DNA from: Sphingomonas sp. PL-96
Lineage (GTDB): Bacteria; Pseudomonadota; Alphaproteobacteria; Sphingomonadales; Sphingomonadaceae
NCBI RefSeq assembly: GCF_020707215.1
Contig: NZ_JAJFET010000006.1
Location: 1-64,000, forward strand
Length of the DNA stretch: 64,000 nt
Reading direction: 5' to 3'
Below are positions 52,641 through 61,034 of this stretch, piece after piece (the stretch's first letter is position 1; each line of letters begins with the position of its first letter). Below the pieces are notes generated by a model. That model searched no databases and was not told where the DNA came from. It was given only the letters and a program-made list of their open reading frames with translations. A program made the position numbers and the translations under genes.

Positions 52641-54929
52641 ATGGGATATTGGTTGGCGCGCGAGCGGACCGTGCAGGCGGAGGACGTGCTCACCCGCTTC
52701 GATCCGCGGTTCTGGACGGTGAACTTCCCGCGGCCGATGATGGCGTCGGTGGTGTCGACCGCGCCCGATGCCTTGCGGGTGGATGCCGTCTTCTATCGTG
52801 CGGACGACTTGGCGGGGCTGATCTGGGAGTCGGAGGATCGGCACGATCATCCGCTGCTGGGCTATGCGACGCAGCGCGACTACCGACGCTGCCGACTGCG
52901 GTTTCGGTGGCGATCGGGCGGGGTGATGCCCCTGGATGCCGTGCATGGCCCGGTGCTGACGATCGAGGGGCGCGACGCGGCGGGGGTGGCGCGGTCCTGG
53001 TACGTGCGGCTGTGGAACCATGCGACGGGGACACCCGAGGATGCGGTGGTGGAGATCGACTTCGCCACCGTGATCGGCGGATACGAACTGCCGCAGGATG
53101 CGGACCCGGTCTGGGCGGGGGACGTCGACCGCATGTTCGTATCGCTGGTGGCGCCGGGTTATTCCGGGGCGGACGCGCTGCTTCCCGAGCCGGTGGAAGG
53201 GTGGGTCGAGGTGTCGGGCATCGACTGCGACGGACCGGACTCCGTGCTGGCGATCGGCGCGGCCGTTGTGCCGGAACATGGGCTGTCGATCGCGAGCGGC
53301 TATGACGACAGCTATCACCTGACGCCTGCGCGATTGCTGCGCAACGTGCTTCACCTGGGGTATCGCGGCAGCATCGTCCATTATGTGGGGATGAGCCATT
53401 ATTTCCGGCTCGAGGCGAACAGCGGTGGTCTGTTCGCGAGCCTTGCCGGAGGCGTGCTGAACGCGCCCTGCGTGGCGTGGCACCGGCAGTTTGCCGCGGA
53501 GGCCAAGGCGCTTGGCTATGGCGTGATCTGGTCGCTTTCGTACGAGTTGCTCGACCAGCATTGCTGGGGTGACTGGAAACAGCGTGCGGCGGATGGGACG
53601 CCTGCGCTGACAGGGTGGGAGCCGCCGTCGGCGCTGCTCTCACCGGCGCATGCTCGCGCCATGGCCTATCTGCAGGCCGTGGCGCGAGCATTCGTTGCGA
53701 TTGGTGCGGAAGCCGGACTGGCGATGCGGTTCCAGGTGGGTGAGCCCTGGTGGTGGGTGATGCCGGACGGGCGGCCCTGCCTGTACGACGACGCGGCGCG
53801 GGCGGCGCTGGTCCCGGTGCCTGTAGCAACGGTACGGGGGCCGCTGGATGCGGAGCAGACGGCGCTGCTCGACCGCGCCGGCGCGCTGCTCGCGGCGTCG
53901 ACTGCGGCGCTGACAGGGGCGGTGCGGCAGGTGGAGCCGGGGGCGGAGACGCTGCTGCTCGCCTATCTGCCGACGGTGCTGGATGCCGCCGCACCCGAGC
54001 TCAAGCGCGCGAACCTGCCGATCGGCTGGGCGTCGCCCGCGTTCGATGTGCTGCAGCTGGAAGACTATGACTGGGCCGCGCCTGGCAACACGGCGGCGAC
54101 CGCGCGAGGCGTGGCTGCGGCCGAGGCGCGGCTGGGCTATCCGCCCGAGCGCCAGCAGTATCTCGCAGGCTTCGTGCTGCGGCCGGAGGATGCCGGGCAG
54201 TGGCAGGCGATCGATGCGGCGGCGGAGACCGCGCGCCGGCGGGGCGTGGCCGCGACCTTCCTCTGGGCGCTGCCGCAGGTGATCCGCGACGGCTTCGTGC
54301 ATTTCGATGAGGGGGAGGATGCGATGCAGGCGTTCGACGACGTGCGCTTTCCGCTGGCGCTTGGCCGCGAGGCGGAGGTGGCGCCAGAGCTGTCGACGGC
54401 GATCGTCACGAGTGCCGGCGGCATGGAGAAGCGCAACGCCGACTGGGCGGAAGCGCGGACCCGCTATGACGTGGGGCCGGGGGTACGATCGGAAGCAGAC
54501 ATTGCGACGCTGCTCGCGTTCTTTCGGGCGCGGATGGGCCCGGCGCGGGCGTTTCGGCTGACCGACCCGTTCGACCATGCCTCTGGCGAAGATGTCGCGC
54601 CAACGGACCAGGCGATCGGCGTGGGGGATGGCGTCGCCACCGCCTTCCCGCTGCGCAAATATTATGGCGAGGTGGCGCGCCGGATCACCCGGCCGGTGGC
54701 GGGCAGCGTCCGGGTGGCGGTGGATGGCGTGGAGAGCCACGCCTTCTCCATAGAAGCGGGCGGAGTGGTCGCGCTGGATGCGGCCCCGCCCGCGGGGGCG
54801 GTGGTAACGGCCGGGTTCCGCTTCGACGTGCCCGTGCGCTTTGCCGAGGATCGGCTGACGGTGAACCGCGCGACCTTTCGCGCCGGGGCGGCGCCGTCGG
54901 TGCCCCTGGTCGGGGTGCGTGAGGTATGA
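52641..54929 (+). CDS. DUF2460 distal tail protein with a large N-terminal extension (GTA g12-type fusion)
   Basis: This protein has 762 residues. The last 200 or so, from Met562 (MQAFDDVRFPLALG, then RYDVGPGVRS and FFRARMGPARAFRLTDPFDH), match the DUF2460 protein that alone forms g12 in Rhodobacter GTA (about 210 residues). The first 560 are extra: a beta-rich start (WTVNFPRPMMASVVSTAPDA) then a part resembling a TIM-barrel hydrolase, with acidic residues at likely strand ends (Glu368 in QVGEPWWWV; Glu474 and Asp475 in LQLEDYDW). It may bind or cut a cell-surface sugar, or form a tail decoration of the non-contractile sheath kind. I infer these roles; they are not shown. RBS GGAGAAAG lies upstream. 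Confidence 0.75.
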   Translation: MGYWLARERTVQAEDVLTRFDPRFWTVNFPRPMMASVVSTAPDALRVDAVFYRADDLAGLIWESEDRHDHPLLGYATQRDYRRCRLRFRWRSGGVMPLDAVHGPVLTIEGRDAAGVARSWYVRLWNHATGTPEDAVVEIDFATVIGGYELPQDADPVWAGDVDRMFVSLVAPGYSGADALLPEPVEGWVEVSGIDCDGPDSVLAIGAAVVPEHGLSIASGYDDSYHLTPARLLRNVLHLGYRGSIVHYVGMSHYFRLEANSGGLFASLAGGVLNAPCVAWHRQFAAEAKALGYGVIWSLSYELLDQHCWGDWKQRAADGTPALTGWEPPSALLSPAHARAMAYLQAVARAFVAIGAEAGLAMRFQVGEPWWWVMPDGRPCLYDDAARAALVPVPVATVRGPLDAEQTALLDRAGALLAASTAALTGAVRQVEPGAETLLLAYLPTVLDAAAPELKRANLPIGWASPAFDVLQLEDYDWAAPGNTAATARGVAAAEARLGYPPERQQYLAGFVLRPEDAGQWQAIDAAAETARRRGVAATFLWALPQVIRDGFVHFDEGEDAMQAFDDVRFPLALGREAEVAPELSTAIVTSAGGMEKRNADWAEARTRYDVGPGVRSEADIATLLAFFRARMGPARAFRLTDPFDHASGEDVAPTDQAIGVGDGVATAFPLRKYYGEVARRITRPVAGSVRVAVDGVESHAFSIEAGGVVALDAAPPAGAVVTAGFRFDVPVRFAEDRLTVNRATFRAGAAPSVPLVGVREV

Positions 54930-55744
54930 GTGCCCCCGAGTGGCTGGAGGGCAGCCTCACCACGCTTGCATTGTGCTGGCGGCTGGAGCGGCGCGACGGT
55001 GTGACCATCGGCCTGACGGCGCATGATCGCGAACTGACGATCGACGGTCTGCGCTATCGCGCGGCGCCGGGCATGGTGCCGTCCGCGATCCGGCGGACGG
55101 ACGCGCTGGATGCGGACAGCATGGAGGCGAGCGGGCCGCTTTCCGCCGAAGCGATTGCGGAAGCCGACCTGCTTGCCGGGCGATGGGACGGGGCGAGGAT
55201 CACCGTGACGGCGGTGGACTGGACCAATCCGGTGGCGCCGCTGGTGCTGGGCACGGGCACGCTGGGCGCCGTGGAGACCAGCGGCGGCGGGTTCACGGCG
55301 GAACTGCGTGGGGTGCTCGCGGCGCTGGAGCGGCCGGTGGTGGAGGAAACCTCCCCAAGCTGCCGCGCGCGGCTGGGTGACAGCCGATGCCGGGTGGCGA
55401 TGGGCGGGCGGCGGCGGTTTGCGCGGGTGGTGGCGATCGACGGATGCAGGCTGACGCTCGACGGGGACGAGCCGGTGGCGGACGCCTATGGCGCCGGGCG
55501 GCTGCGCTGGTTCGGCGGGCCCAATGCCGGGTTGGAGGGGGCGGTTGCCTCCTCCGAGGGTGCGACGGTGACGCTGGAGCGGGCGCCGGCGCTGTCCGTG
55601 GCGGCGGGTGACCTGGTGGAGCTGGTGGAAGGCTGTGACAAGCGGCTGGAGACCTGCGCCGGCCGGTTCGGCAACGCCGTCAACTTTCGGGGCGAGCCGT
55701 ATCTGCCGGGGATCGACCTGCTGACGCGCTATCCCGGCGCATGA
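54926..55744 (+). CDS. Baseplate hub protein, DUF2163 (GTA g13)
   Basis: This 272-residue protein has the DUF2163 start (LTTLALCWRLERRDGVTIGLTAHDREL) and end (NAVNFRGEPYLPGIDLL). Four cysteines, Cys146, Cys155, Cys237 and Cys244, are placed as in Rhodobacter GTA gp13, for which I recall an iron-sulfur cluster being reported; the spacing is consistent with such a cluster here. The start overlaps the DUF2460 gene by four bases. Confidence 0.9.
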   Translation: MSAPEWLEGSLTTLALCWRLERRDGVTIGLTAHDRELTIDGLRYRAAPGMVPSAIRRTDALDADSMEASGPLSAEAIAEADLLAGRWDGARITVTAVDWTNPVAPLVLGTGTLGAVETSGGGFTAELRGVLAALERPVVEETSPSCRARLGDSRCRVAMGGRRRFARVVAIDGCRLTLDGDEPVADAYGAGRLRWFGGPNAGLEGAVASSEGATVTLERAPALSVAAGDLVELVEGCDKRLETCAGRFGNAVNFRGEPYLPGIDLLTRYPGA

Positions 55745-56142
55745 CGCGAGCGAGCATCGTGGCGGCCGCGCGCGCGGCGGTCGGCAGCCGGTTCCGACTG
55801 CATGGCCGCAACCCGGCACTGGGGCTCGACTGCGTCGGGTTGGTGGCGGTGGCTTTGGGCGGCCGGAACGTGCCGGCCGACTACGCCCTGCGCTCCGGTG
55901 ATACGATGCGGGCCGAAGCGGCTTTAAGGGAAGCGGGTCTGCGCCCGGTGAACCTGGCGGACGCGGGCGACGTGCTGCTGCTGCGCGCCGGGCCGGGGCA
56001 GCTGCACCTGGCGATCCGGAGCGAAACCGGGATCATTCATGCCGATGCGGTCCTGCGCCGCGTGGTCGAGCGGCCGGGAGCGGTGCCGTTCGCGCTGGTG
56101 AGCGCATGGCGCTTCCCCGGCCGAGAGGAGGGAGAGGGCTGA
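55741..56142 (+). CDS. NlpC/P60 cell-wall peptidase (GTA g14)
   Basis: This 133-residue enzyme has the NlpC/P60 triad: Cys31 in LGLDCVGLV, His89 in GQLHLAIRS and a third polar residue near His100 in IIHADAVLRR. In GTAs it opens the recipient cell wall during DNA entry. The start overlaps the hub gene by four bases and its stop overlaps the tail-tip start by one base. Confidence 0.9.
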   Translation: MTRASIVAAARAAVGSRFRLHGRNPALGLDCVGLVAVALGGRNVPADYALRSGDTMRAEAALREAGLRPVNLADAGDVLLLRAGPGQLHLAIRSETGIIHADAVLRRVVERPGAVPFALVSAWRFPGREEGEG

Positions 56143-58292
56143 TGGCGACGTTGGTGCTGACGGCGGTGGGGGGTGCGGTCGGTGGCCCGATCGGGGCGGC
56201 CCTGGGGGCGGCGCTCGGGCGGACGGTAGATGCCAGCCTGTTTGCGCCCAAGGGGCGGCAGGGCCCGCGGCTGACCGAACTGGCGGTGCAGACCTCTTCC
56301 TATGCGACCCAGATCCCGCGCCTGTTCGGGACCATGCGCGTGGCGGGATCGGTGATCTGGGCGATCGACCTGGTGGAGGCGCGCAGCAGCGATGGAGCCG
56401 GCAAGGGCCAGCCGAGCGTGACCAGCTACAGCTATTCGGCGAACTTCGCGGTGCTGCTGTCGGGGCGGCCGATTCTGGGCGTGCGCCGGATCTGGGCGGA
56501 CGGCAAGCTGCTGCGGGGTGCTGCCGGCGACTGGAAGACGCAGACCGGGTTCCGCCTGTACCTGGGCGGCGAGGATGAGCAGCCCGACCCGCTGATCGCC
56601 GCGGCGGAAGGCATGGCACACACCCCGGCGCATCGCGGCTGCGCCTATGCCGTGTTCGAGGGGCTGCAACTGGCGGACTTCGGCAACCGGATCCCCTCAC
56701 TCACCTTCGAAGTCGAGGCGGACGCGGGGGCGGTGGCCTTGGGCGGCATCGTCGAGGAAGTGAGCGGGCGCGCGATCACCCAGGGCGAGGCAAGCCTGCC
56801 CCTGATCGGCTACTCGGCGCAGGGGGACAGCATCCGCGCCGCAGTTGAGGGGCTGCTGAGCCCCGCGGGCTATTGGATCGGAAGCGACGGAATCCGCGGA
56901 GAGCCCGGGGCTGCCTGCCCGATCGAAGATGCGGCAGCGCGCGCGGCAGGCGAAGACGGCGGGCGCGGCATGCGCACGATCGCCGCGAGCGACCGCGCCC
57001 CGGCCGAGGTCACGATCGGCTATTATGATGCCGCGCGCGAGTATCAGACCGGGGTGCAAAGGGCGGTCCGCGCCAGTTCGAGCGGACGCGCGCAGCGGAT
57101 CGAACTGCCGGCGGTGCTGGAAGCGGCGCAGGCGCGCGCCCTGGCTGAGCGGGCCGTTGAAGCGTTGGACCTCCAGCGGGAAACCCGGCGCGTGTCGCTC
57201 GACTGGCGGCATGCCGCGATCGTGCCAGGCGACCGGGTCGTGTTGACGGGAGAGGCTGGCCAGTGGCGGGTCAGCAGCGCGACCCTGGATCGCATGGTCG
57301 TGGTTCTGGACCTGCATCGCATCGGAAGTGCGGCGCTGTCGCCGCGCAACGCGTCGAGCGGCCGGGTGAGCCCGGCTTCGGATGCGGTGCACGGGCCGAC
57401 GCTGATTGCGGGGTTCGAGCTGCCGCCGCTGGCCGGAGCGGGGGCTGTGCCGCAAGTCGCGATCCTGGCGGCGGGCCTGCTGCCGGGATGGCGGCGTGCC
57501 GCGCTGCTGGCGAGCGAGGATGACGGGCAGAGCTGGCAGGCGATCGGCGGCACTGCGGCACCGGCGGTGCTGGGGACGCTCACCGGGCTTGCTGAAAGGG
57601 TGCCCGCGACGCTGGAGGACCGGCGGTCGGTGATGGAAGTCGAGTTCGCCCATGACGAGGCGGCGCTGGCGGGTGCGGATGCTGCGGCGCTCGATCTGGG
57701 TGCGAACCTGGCGCTGGTGGGCGACGAGCTTCTGCAGTTCGGCGGGGCGACGCAGGTGGCGCCGCGCCGCTGGCGATTGCGGCGCTTGTGGCGCGGGCGG
57801 CGCGGCACCGAAGCCGCGATCGGTACCCAGCAGATTGGCGACGGATTCGCGTTGATCGAGGCGGATGCGATCCGCTGGTTCGAGCCGCGGCGGATTGGCG
57901 CTGGGGTGCATCTGAGGGTACGCGCCGTGGGGATCGCGGGTGACGCGGAGGGTGCCAGCACCGAAGTGCCGGCAACCGGCTGGTCGCTGTGCCCGCCATC
58001 GCCGGTCCATATAGCGGCCGACATGCAGGCCGGAGCTATCGAGCTTCGCTGGGTGCGGCGCAGCCGCGACGGCTGGTGGTGGCGCGATGGCGTCGAGGTT
58101 CCGCTGGCCGAGGATGCCGAGGCCTATTCGGTCCGGCTGTTCGGGGTGGACGGGAGTCTTGGCGACTTCCTCTCCGCCGCGCCGCACATCCGGATCCCGG
58201 CAGACGGGATCGCGACAAGACCCGTGCGGATCGAGGTACGCCAGATCGGAACACACGGCGTCTCTGCGCCTGGGGTTCTTCCGCTTTCCTAA
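56142..58292 (+). CDS. Tail-tip (host-contact) protein, short form (GTA g15)
   Basis: This 716-residue protein begins with a Gly/Ala-rich hydrophobic stretch (AVGGAVGGPIGAALGAALG) and continues with the tail-tip core: LTELAVQTSSYATQIPRLFGTMRVAGSVIWAIDL, PILGVRRIWADGKL, and LQLADFGNRIPSLTFEVE. Later parts hold Fn3-like beta segments. Rhodobacter GTA gp15 has about 1300 residues, including a TIM-barrel-like domain missing from this protein. ATG 56142 overlaps the g14 stop (TGATG). Confidence 0.88.
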   Translation: MATLVLTAVGGAVGGPIGAALGAALGRTVDASLFAPKGRQGPRLTELAVQTSSYATQIPRLFGTMRVAGSVIWAIDLVEARSSDGAGKGQPSVTSYSYSANFAVLLSGRPILGVRRIWADGKLLRGAAGDWKTQTGFRLYLGGEDEQPDPLIAAAEGMAHTPAHRGCAYAVFEGLQLADFGNRIPSLTFEVEADAGAVALGGIVEEVSGRAITQGEASLPLIGYSAQGDSIRAAVEGLLSPAGYWIGSDGIRGEPGAACPIEDAAARAAGEDGGRGMRTIAASDRAPAEVTIGYYDAAREYQTGVQRAVRASSSGRAQRIELPAVLEAAQARALAERAVEALDLQRETRRVSLDWRHAAIVPGDRVVLTGEAGQWRVSSATLDRMVVVLDLHRIGSAALSPRNASSGRVSPASDAVHGPTLIAGFELPPLAGAGAVPQVAILAAGLLPGWRRAALLASEDDGQSWQAIGGTAAPAVLGTLTGLAERVPATLEDRRSVMEVEFAHDEAALAGADAAALDLGANLALVGDELLQFGGATQVAPRRWRLRRLWRGRRGTEAAIGTQQIGDGFALIEADAIRWFEPRRIGAGVHLRVRAVGIAGDAEGASTEVPATGWSLCPPSPVHIAADMQAGAIELRWVRRSRDGWWWRDGVEVPLAEDAEAYSVRLFGVDGSLGDFLSAAPHIRIPADGIATRPVRIEVRQIGTHGVSAPGVLPLS

Positions 58293-58304
58293 CCGGAGGT
58301 TTGC

Positions 58305-58814
58305 ATGACCGACCTGACCCCTCGCCTTTCCCTGCCGATGCTGCATGCGGGGCAGGCGCAGAAAGAGATCACGCACAACGAGGCGCTGTTCGCATTGGAT
58401 GTCCTGCTCCATTCGGAAGTGGAAGGTGTGGGCCAGAACGAACCGCCTGTGGCTCCAGCGGACGGCCAATGCTGGATTGTGGGCAGTGCGCCAGTGGGCG
58501 CCTGGGAAGGGCAGGCGGATCGCATCGCCGCCTGGTCCGAAAGCGGCTGGCGCTTTCTTCGCAGTTGCGAAGGAATGCTGCTGTGGAGCCGGCATGATGC
58601 CCAGCCGATCCGAAGGATTTCAGGCAGTTGGCGCCTGGGTGAGCTGCGTGGTTCGGTGGTGACGCTGGGCGGCATGCAAGTGCTGGGGCCGCAGCAGCCA
58701 GCAATTGCTTTTCCGGAGGGCGGAAACGTCGTAGATGCCGAAGCGCGAACCACGCTCGCTGTGCTGCTGAACACACTCCAGCAGCATGGACTGGTTGCGC
58801 GCAACGCGGAATAG
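58305..58814 (+). CDS. DUF2793 protein, likely GTA fibre or spike component
   Basis: This 169-residue protein begins LSLPMLHAGQAQKEITHNEALFALDVLL, the DUF2793 signature, followed by a beta-rich part (QCWIVGSAPVGAWEGQADRIAAW) and a helical end. DUF2793 proteins often follow the tail-tip gene in alphaproteobacterial GTAs and phages and may make an exterior fibre or spike. It starts 12 bases after the tail-tip gene and is the last gene of the cluster. Confidence 0.8.
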   Translation: MTDLTPRLSLPMLHAGQAQKEITHNEALFALDVLLHSEVEGVGQNEPPVAPADGQCWIVGSAPVGAWEGQADRIAAWSESGWRFLRSCEGMLLWSRHDAQPIRRISGSWRLGELRGSVVTLGGMQVLGPQQPAIAFPEGGNVVDAEARTTLAVLLNTLQQHGLVARNAE

Positions 58815-58845
58815 CTGTTGCAGTTCCGCAACAGTGGCAGTTTTT
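58815..58845 (+). terminator. Probable terminator at the end of the GTA cluster
   Basis: CTGTTGC (58815-58821) pairs with GCAACAG (58828-58834) directly after the DUF2793 stop codon; five T residues follow at 58841-58845 after a six-base gap. The gap makes it an imperfect intrinsic terminator. Confidence 0.5.
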
Positions 58846-58920
58846 GTTCGCTTGCGCGGAAACAATGGCCGAAGTAGTGGGTTTGCGCTGTCCGTAGGAC
58901 AACCATGAAAGGGGAATAGA

Positions 58921-60015
58921 ATGCGGAAGCTTGCCGTCACATTGGCGCTCGCGACCACTGCGCTTTCGGCTCCCGCCCTTGCACGCGACAACGCGTGGTA
59001 TGTGGGCGTGGAAGGCGGCGCGATGATCGTCGAAGACATCGACTACGACCTCACCGCACCGGCCGGCGGCACCACCACCGTTGACCATGACTATGGCTAT
59101 GACGTTGGCGGCCTGATCGGCTACGACTTCGGCGCGTTCCGCGTTGAAGCCGAAGTCAGCTATCGCAGCGCGACTGTTGACAGCCTCCGCTCGACCGCAG
59201 CCATCCCGGCGTACGGCCCGGCCGGCGGCCTGTCGTCGGTTACCGCAGGCGACTATGACGCAGGCGGCAGCACCTCGGCGCTGTCGTTCATGGCGAACGC
59301 CATGCTCGACTTCGGTGAAGACGACGGCGTGTCGGGCTTCGTCGGCGGCGGTGCCGGTGTCGCTCGCGTCAAGGCGAACGACTATCGCGTCAACGAGAAC
59401 GGCTCGTTCCTCGACGACTCCGACACCGTGTTCGCTTGGCAGGCAATCGCCGGCATCCGCGCGCCGCTGTCCGAGAACGTCGATGTGTCGCTGAAGTACC
59501 GCTTCTTCAACGCTCAGGACGTCAACCTCGTCGACGTCACGGGCAATGGCTATGATGCGCGCTTCCGGTCGCACAGCATCCTGGGCGGTCTGACCTTCAA
59601 CTTCGGTGAGCCGGCTGCTCCGCCGCCGCCGCCGCCGCCGCCGCCTGCGCCGGTCGAGACGGTTTGCACCCCGGGGCCGTACATCGTGTTCTTCGAGTGG
59701 GACAAGTCGGACATCACGCCGGAAGCGGCTGGCATCCTCGACAACGCCATCTCGAACTACCAGTCGTGCGGCAACGCGCAGGTCATGCTGGCCGGTCATG
59801 CCGACCGTTCGGGCGCGGCCTCGTACAACGTCGGCCTCTCGCAGCGTCGTGCGGATGCAACCCGTGCGTACCTCGAGGGTCGCGGCATCCCGGGTGGCGT
59901 GATCTCCTCGGAAGCGTTCGGCGAAGGCCGTCCGCGCGTCGAGACCGCCGACGGCGTGCGCGAGCTGCAGAACCGTCGCGTGGAAATCACCTACGGTCCG
60001 GGTTCGGGCATGTAA
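58921..60015 (+). CDS. OmpA-family outer-membrane protein
   Basis: This 364-residue protein has a signal peptide (MRKLAVTLALATTALSAPALA), an N-terminal eight-strand-type beta-barrel with repeated aromatic strands (WYVGVEGGAMIVEDI, GGLIGYDFGAFRVEAEVSY, LGGLTFNFG), a run of nine prolines (234-242), and a C-terminal OmpA domain (YIVFFEWDKSDITPEAAGILD, GHADRSGAASYNVGLSQRRADA, NRRVEITYG) that binds peptidoglycan. It links the outer membrane to the wall. Codon use looks strongly biased, as expected for an abundant protein. A strong terminator follows. Confidence 0.94.
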   Translation: MRKLAVTLALATTALSAPALARDNAWYVGVEGGAMIVEDIDYDLTAPAGGTTTVDHDYGYDVGGLIGYDFGAFRVEAEVSYRSATVDSLRSTAAIPAYGPAGGLSSVTAGDYDAGGSTSALSFMANAMLDFGEDDGVSGFVGGGAGVARVKANDYRVNENGSFLDDSDTVFAWQAIAGIRAPLSENVDVSLKYRFFNAQDVNLVDVTGNGYDARFRSHSILGGLTFNFGEPAAPPPPPPPPPAPVETVCTPGPYIVFFEWDKSDITPEAAGILDNAISNYQSCGNAQVMLAGHADRSGAASYNVGLSQRRADATRAYLEGRGIPGGVISSEAFGEGRPRVETADGVRELQNRRVEITYGPGSGM

Positions 60016-60034
60016 TTCGACCTCTTGGTCGAAT
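60015..60034 (+). other. Short palindrome after the ompA-family stop
   Basis: ATTCGACC (60015-60022) and GGTCGAAT (60027-60034) form a perfect 8-bp stem with a TCTT loop. It sits between the stop codon and the main terminator and may protect the 3' end of an abundant mRNA. Confidence 0.5.
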
Positions 60035-60042
60035 GGAAATTG

Positions 60043-60075
60043 GGGAGGTCGGGCAACCGGCCTCCCTTTTTCTTT
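60043..60075 (+). terminator. Intrinsic terminator of the ompA-family gene
   Basis: A 10-bp stem (60043-60052 with 60057-60066, one G-T wobble) closed by a GCAA tetraloop is followed by TTTTTCTTTG. This is a textbook Rho-independent terminator. Confidence 0.92.
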
Positions 60076-60244
60076 GTTCGAAGACCGGAAGCCCCGTCCG
60101 CTTGATGCCCGGCCGGGTGCCTAGCGGCGAAAAGCGAGGTGCTGTGAGGGTCCCCGCTAGCCGCGTCGGTGGTGGTTTTCCGGGTGGCCGCGCTTGTAGC
60201 ACCCGCCGCCCAGCCTCGGTTCGGGAGCTGCGCCCCCGAATACA

Positions 60245-60991
60245 TCAGGTGGTGCTCGCCTCTGCCTCTGCTCCGAGCGCGTCTGCCAGCCATTGCGGCA
60301 CCATCGCATCGCCAAGCGCCTCGACCCGCCGATGTTCCACCATCAGCGCCAGGTCTGGATAGCAGGCGCGAGTCCGATCGCCTGGGTTCCCAAGCGGCGC
60401 CACGACGAGCCGCCGGTTCACCTTGGACCGGTGATGCATGCGGGCAGTATTCTCCTGCCCGACGTAGCAGCCTTTGGTGAAGCTCACGCCATTGAGCTCA
60501 CGCGCATTGCATTCCAGCCAAAGCGTCTTGTCCTGACCGAGCTCGGCTACGCCTTCCGTGATGCCCAGGCTCAGGCGGTGGGCAAGCCAGCCATCCGCCG
60601 GCGTGGACACGGGCGCAAGCCAGCGGTGGCCGAGTTCCGCGAGCCGGGGATCCGGCGCACCTTGCGCGCCATCAATGCTCCAATGAACACCCCCGGAAAC
60701 CGGCTCGATGGTGATGGGACGCCGTAGCCGGTAGAGCGCCAGCCGCCGCGCGAGCGCTTCCGCCTCGCTTGCCTCGCAGTCGATCAGCACTGCCTCCCCA
60801 TCGTCCCAGAGCAGGAAGTCGAACAAGGCTTTGCCCTGTGGCGTCAGCAGTCCCGACCAGCGCGGCGCCACCGGCGTGAGGGTCAGCACGTCCTGCGTGA
60901 GCAGTCCCTCGAGGAAAGGACGTGCTTCCGCTCCACCGACGCGGAGCAACGCGCGGTCGGCAAGCCATGTGCCGGGTCTGGTTTCCATCAT
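60245..60991 (-). CDS. ygfZ: Folate-binding protein YgfZ (CAF17-like)
   Basis: This protein of about 248 residues is related to GcvT and helps maintain some iron-sulfur enzymes. The diagnostic motif KGCYVGQE is in VSFTKGCYVGQENTARM, and LLTQDVLTLTP and LLTPQGKALFDFLLW belong to the N-terminal fold. The start is one of two adjacent ATGs (60991 or 60988); sequence further upstream in the same frame is unconserved and lies over the divergent pyrC gene. Confidence 0.92.
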   Translation of the reverse strand: MMETRPGTWLADRALLRVGGAEARPFLEGLLTQDVLTLTPVAPRWSGLLTPQGKALFDFLLWDDGEAVLIDCEASEAEALARRLALYRLRRPITIEPVSGGVHWSIDGAQGAPDPRLAELGHRWLAPVSTPADGWLAHRLSLGITEGVAELGQDKTLWLECNARELNGVSFTKGCYVGQENTARMHHRSKVNRRLVVAPLGNPGDRTRACYPDLALMVEHRRVEALGDAMVPQWLADALGAEAEASTT

Positions 60992-61034
60992 ACGGGCAAG
61001 GTAGGAGGGCGACCCAGCAGACGAAAGGGCGATC

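Larger units (their letters stand above)
44671..58814 (+). mobile_element. Gene-transfer-agent-like head-tail gene cluster
   Basis: About 14 kb holds genes in the order of Rhodobacter capsulatus GTA genes 1 to 15: terminase subunits, portal, g3.5-like, protease, capsid, connectors, tail terminator, tube, chaperones, tape measure, DUF2460, DUF2163, NlpC/P60, tail tip, plus a DUF2793 gene. Start and stop codons overlap at most junctions. Integrase, repressor, replication and lysis genes are absent and base composition matches the surroundings, which fits a vertically inherited GTA rather than a recent prophage. One gene, the portal, is frameshifted. Confidence 0.85.

Noticed and set aside
59620..59646. 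CCG triplet run that could look like a microsatellite or phase-variable tract
   Set aside because: It encodes the proline hinge between barrel and OmpA domain, a common feature. Triplet changes would not shift the frame, so phase variation is not supported.
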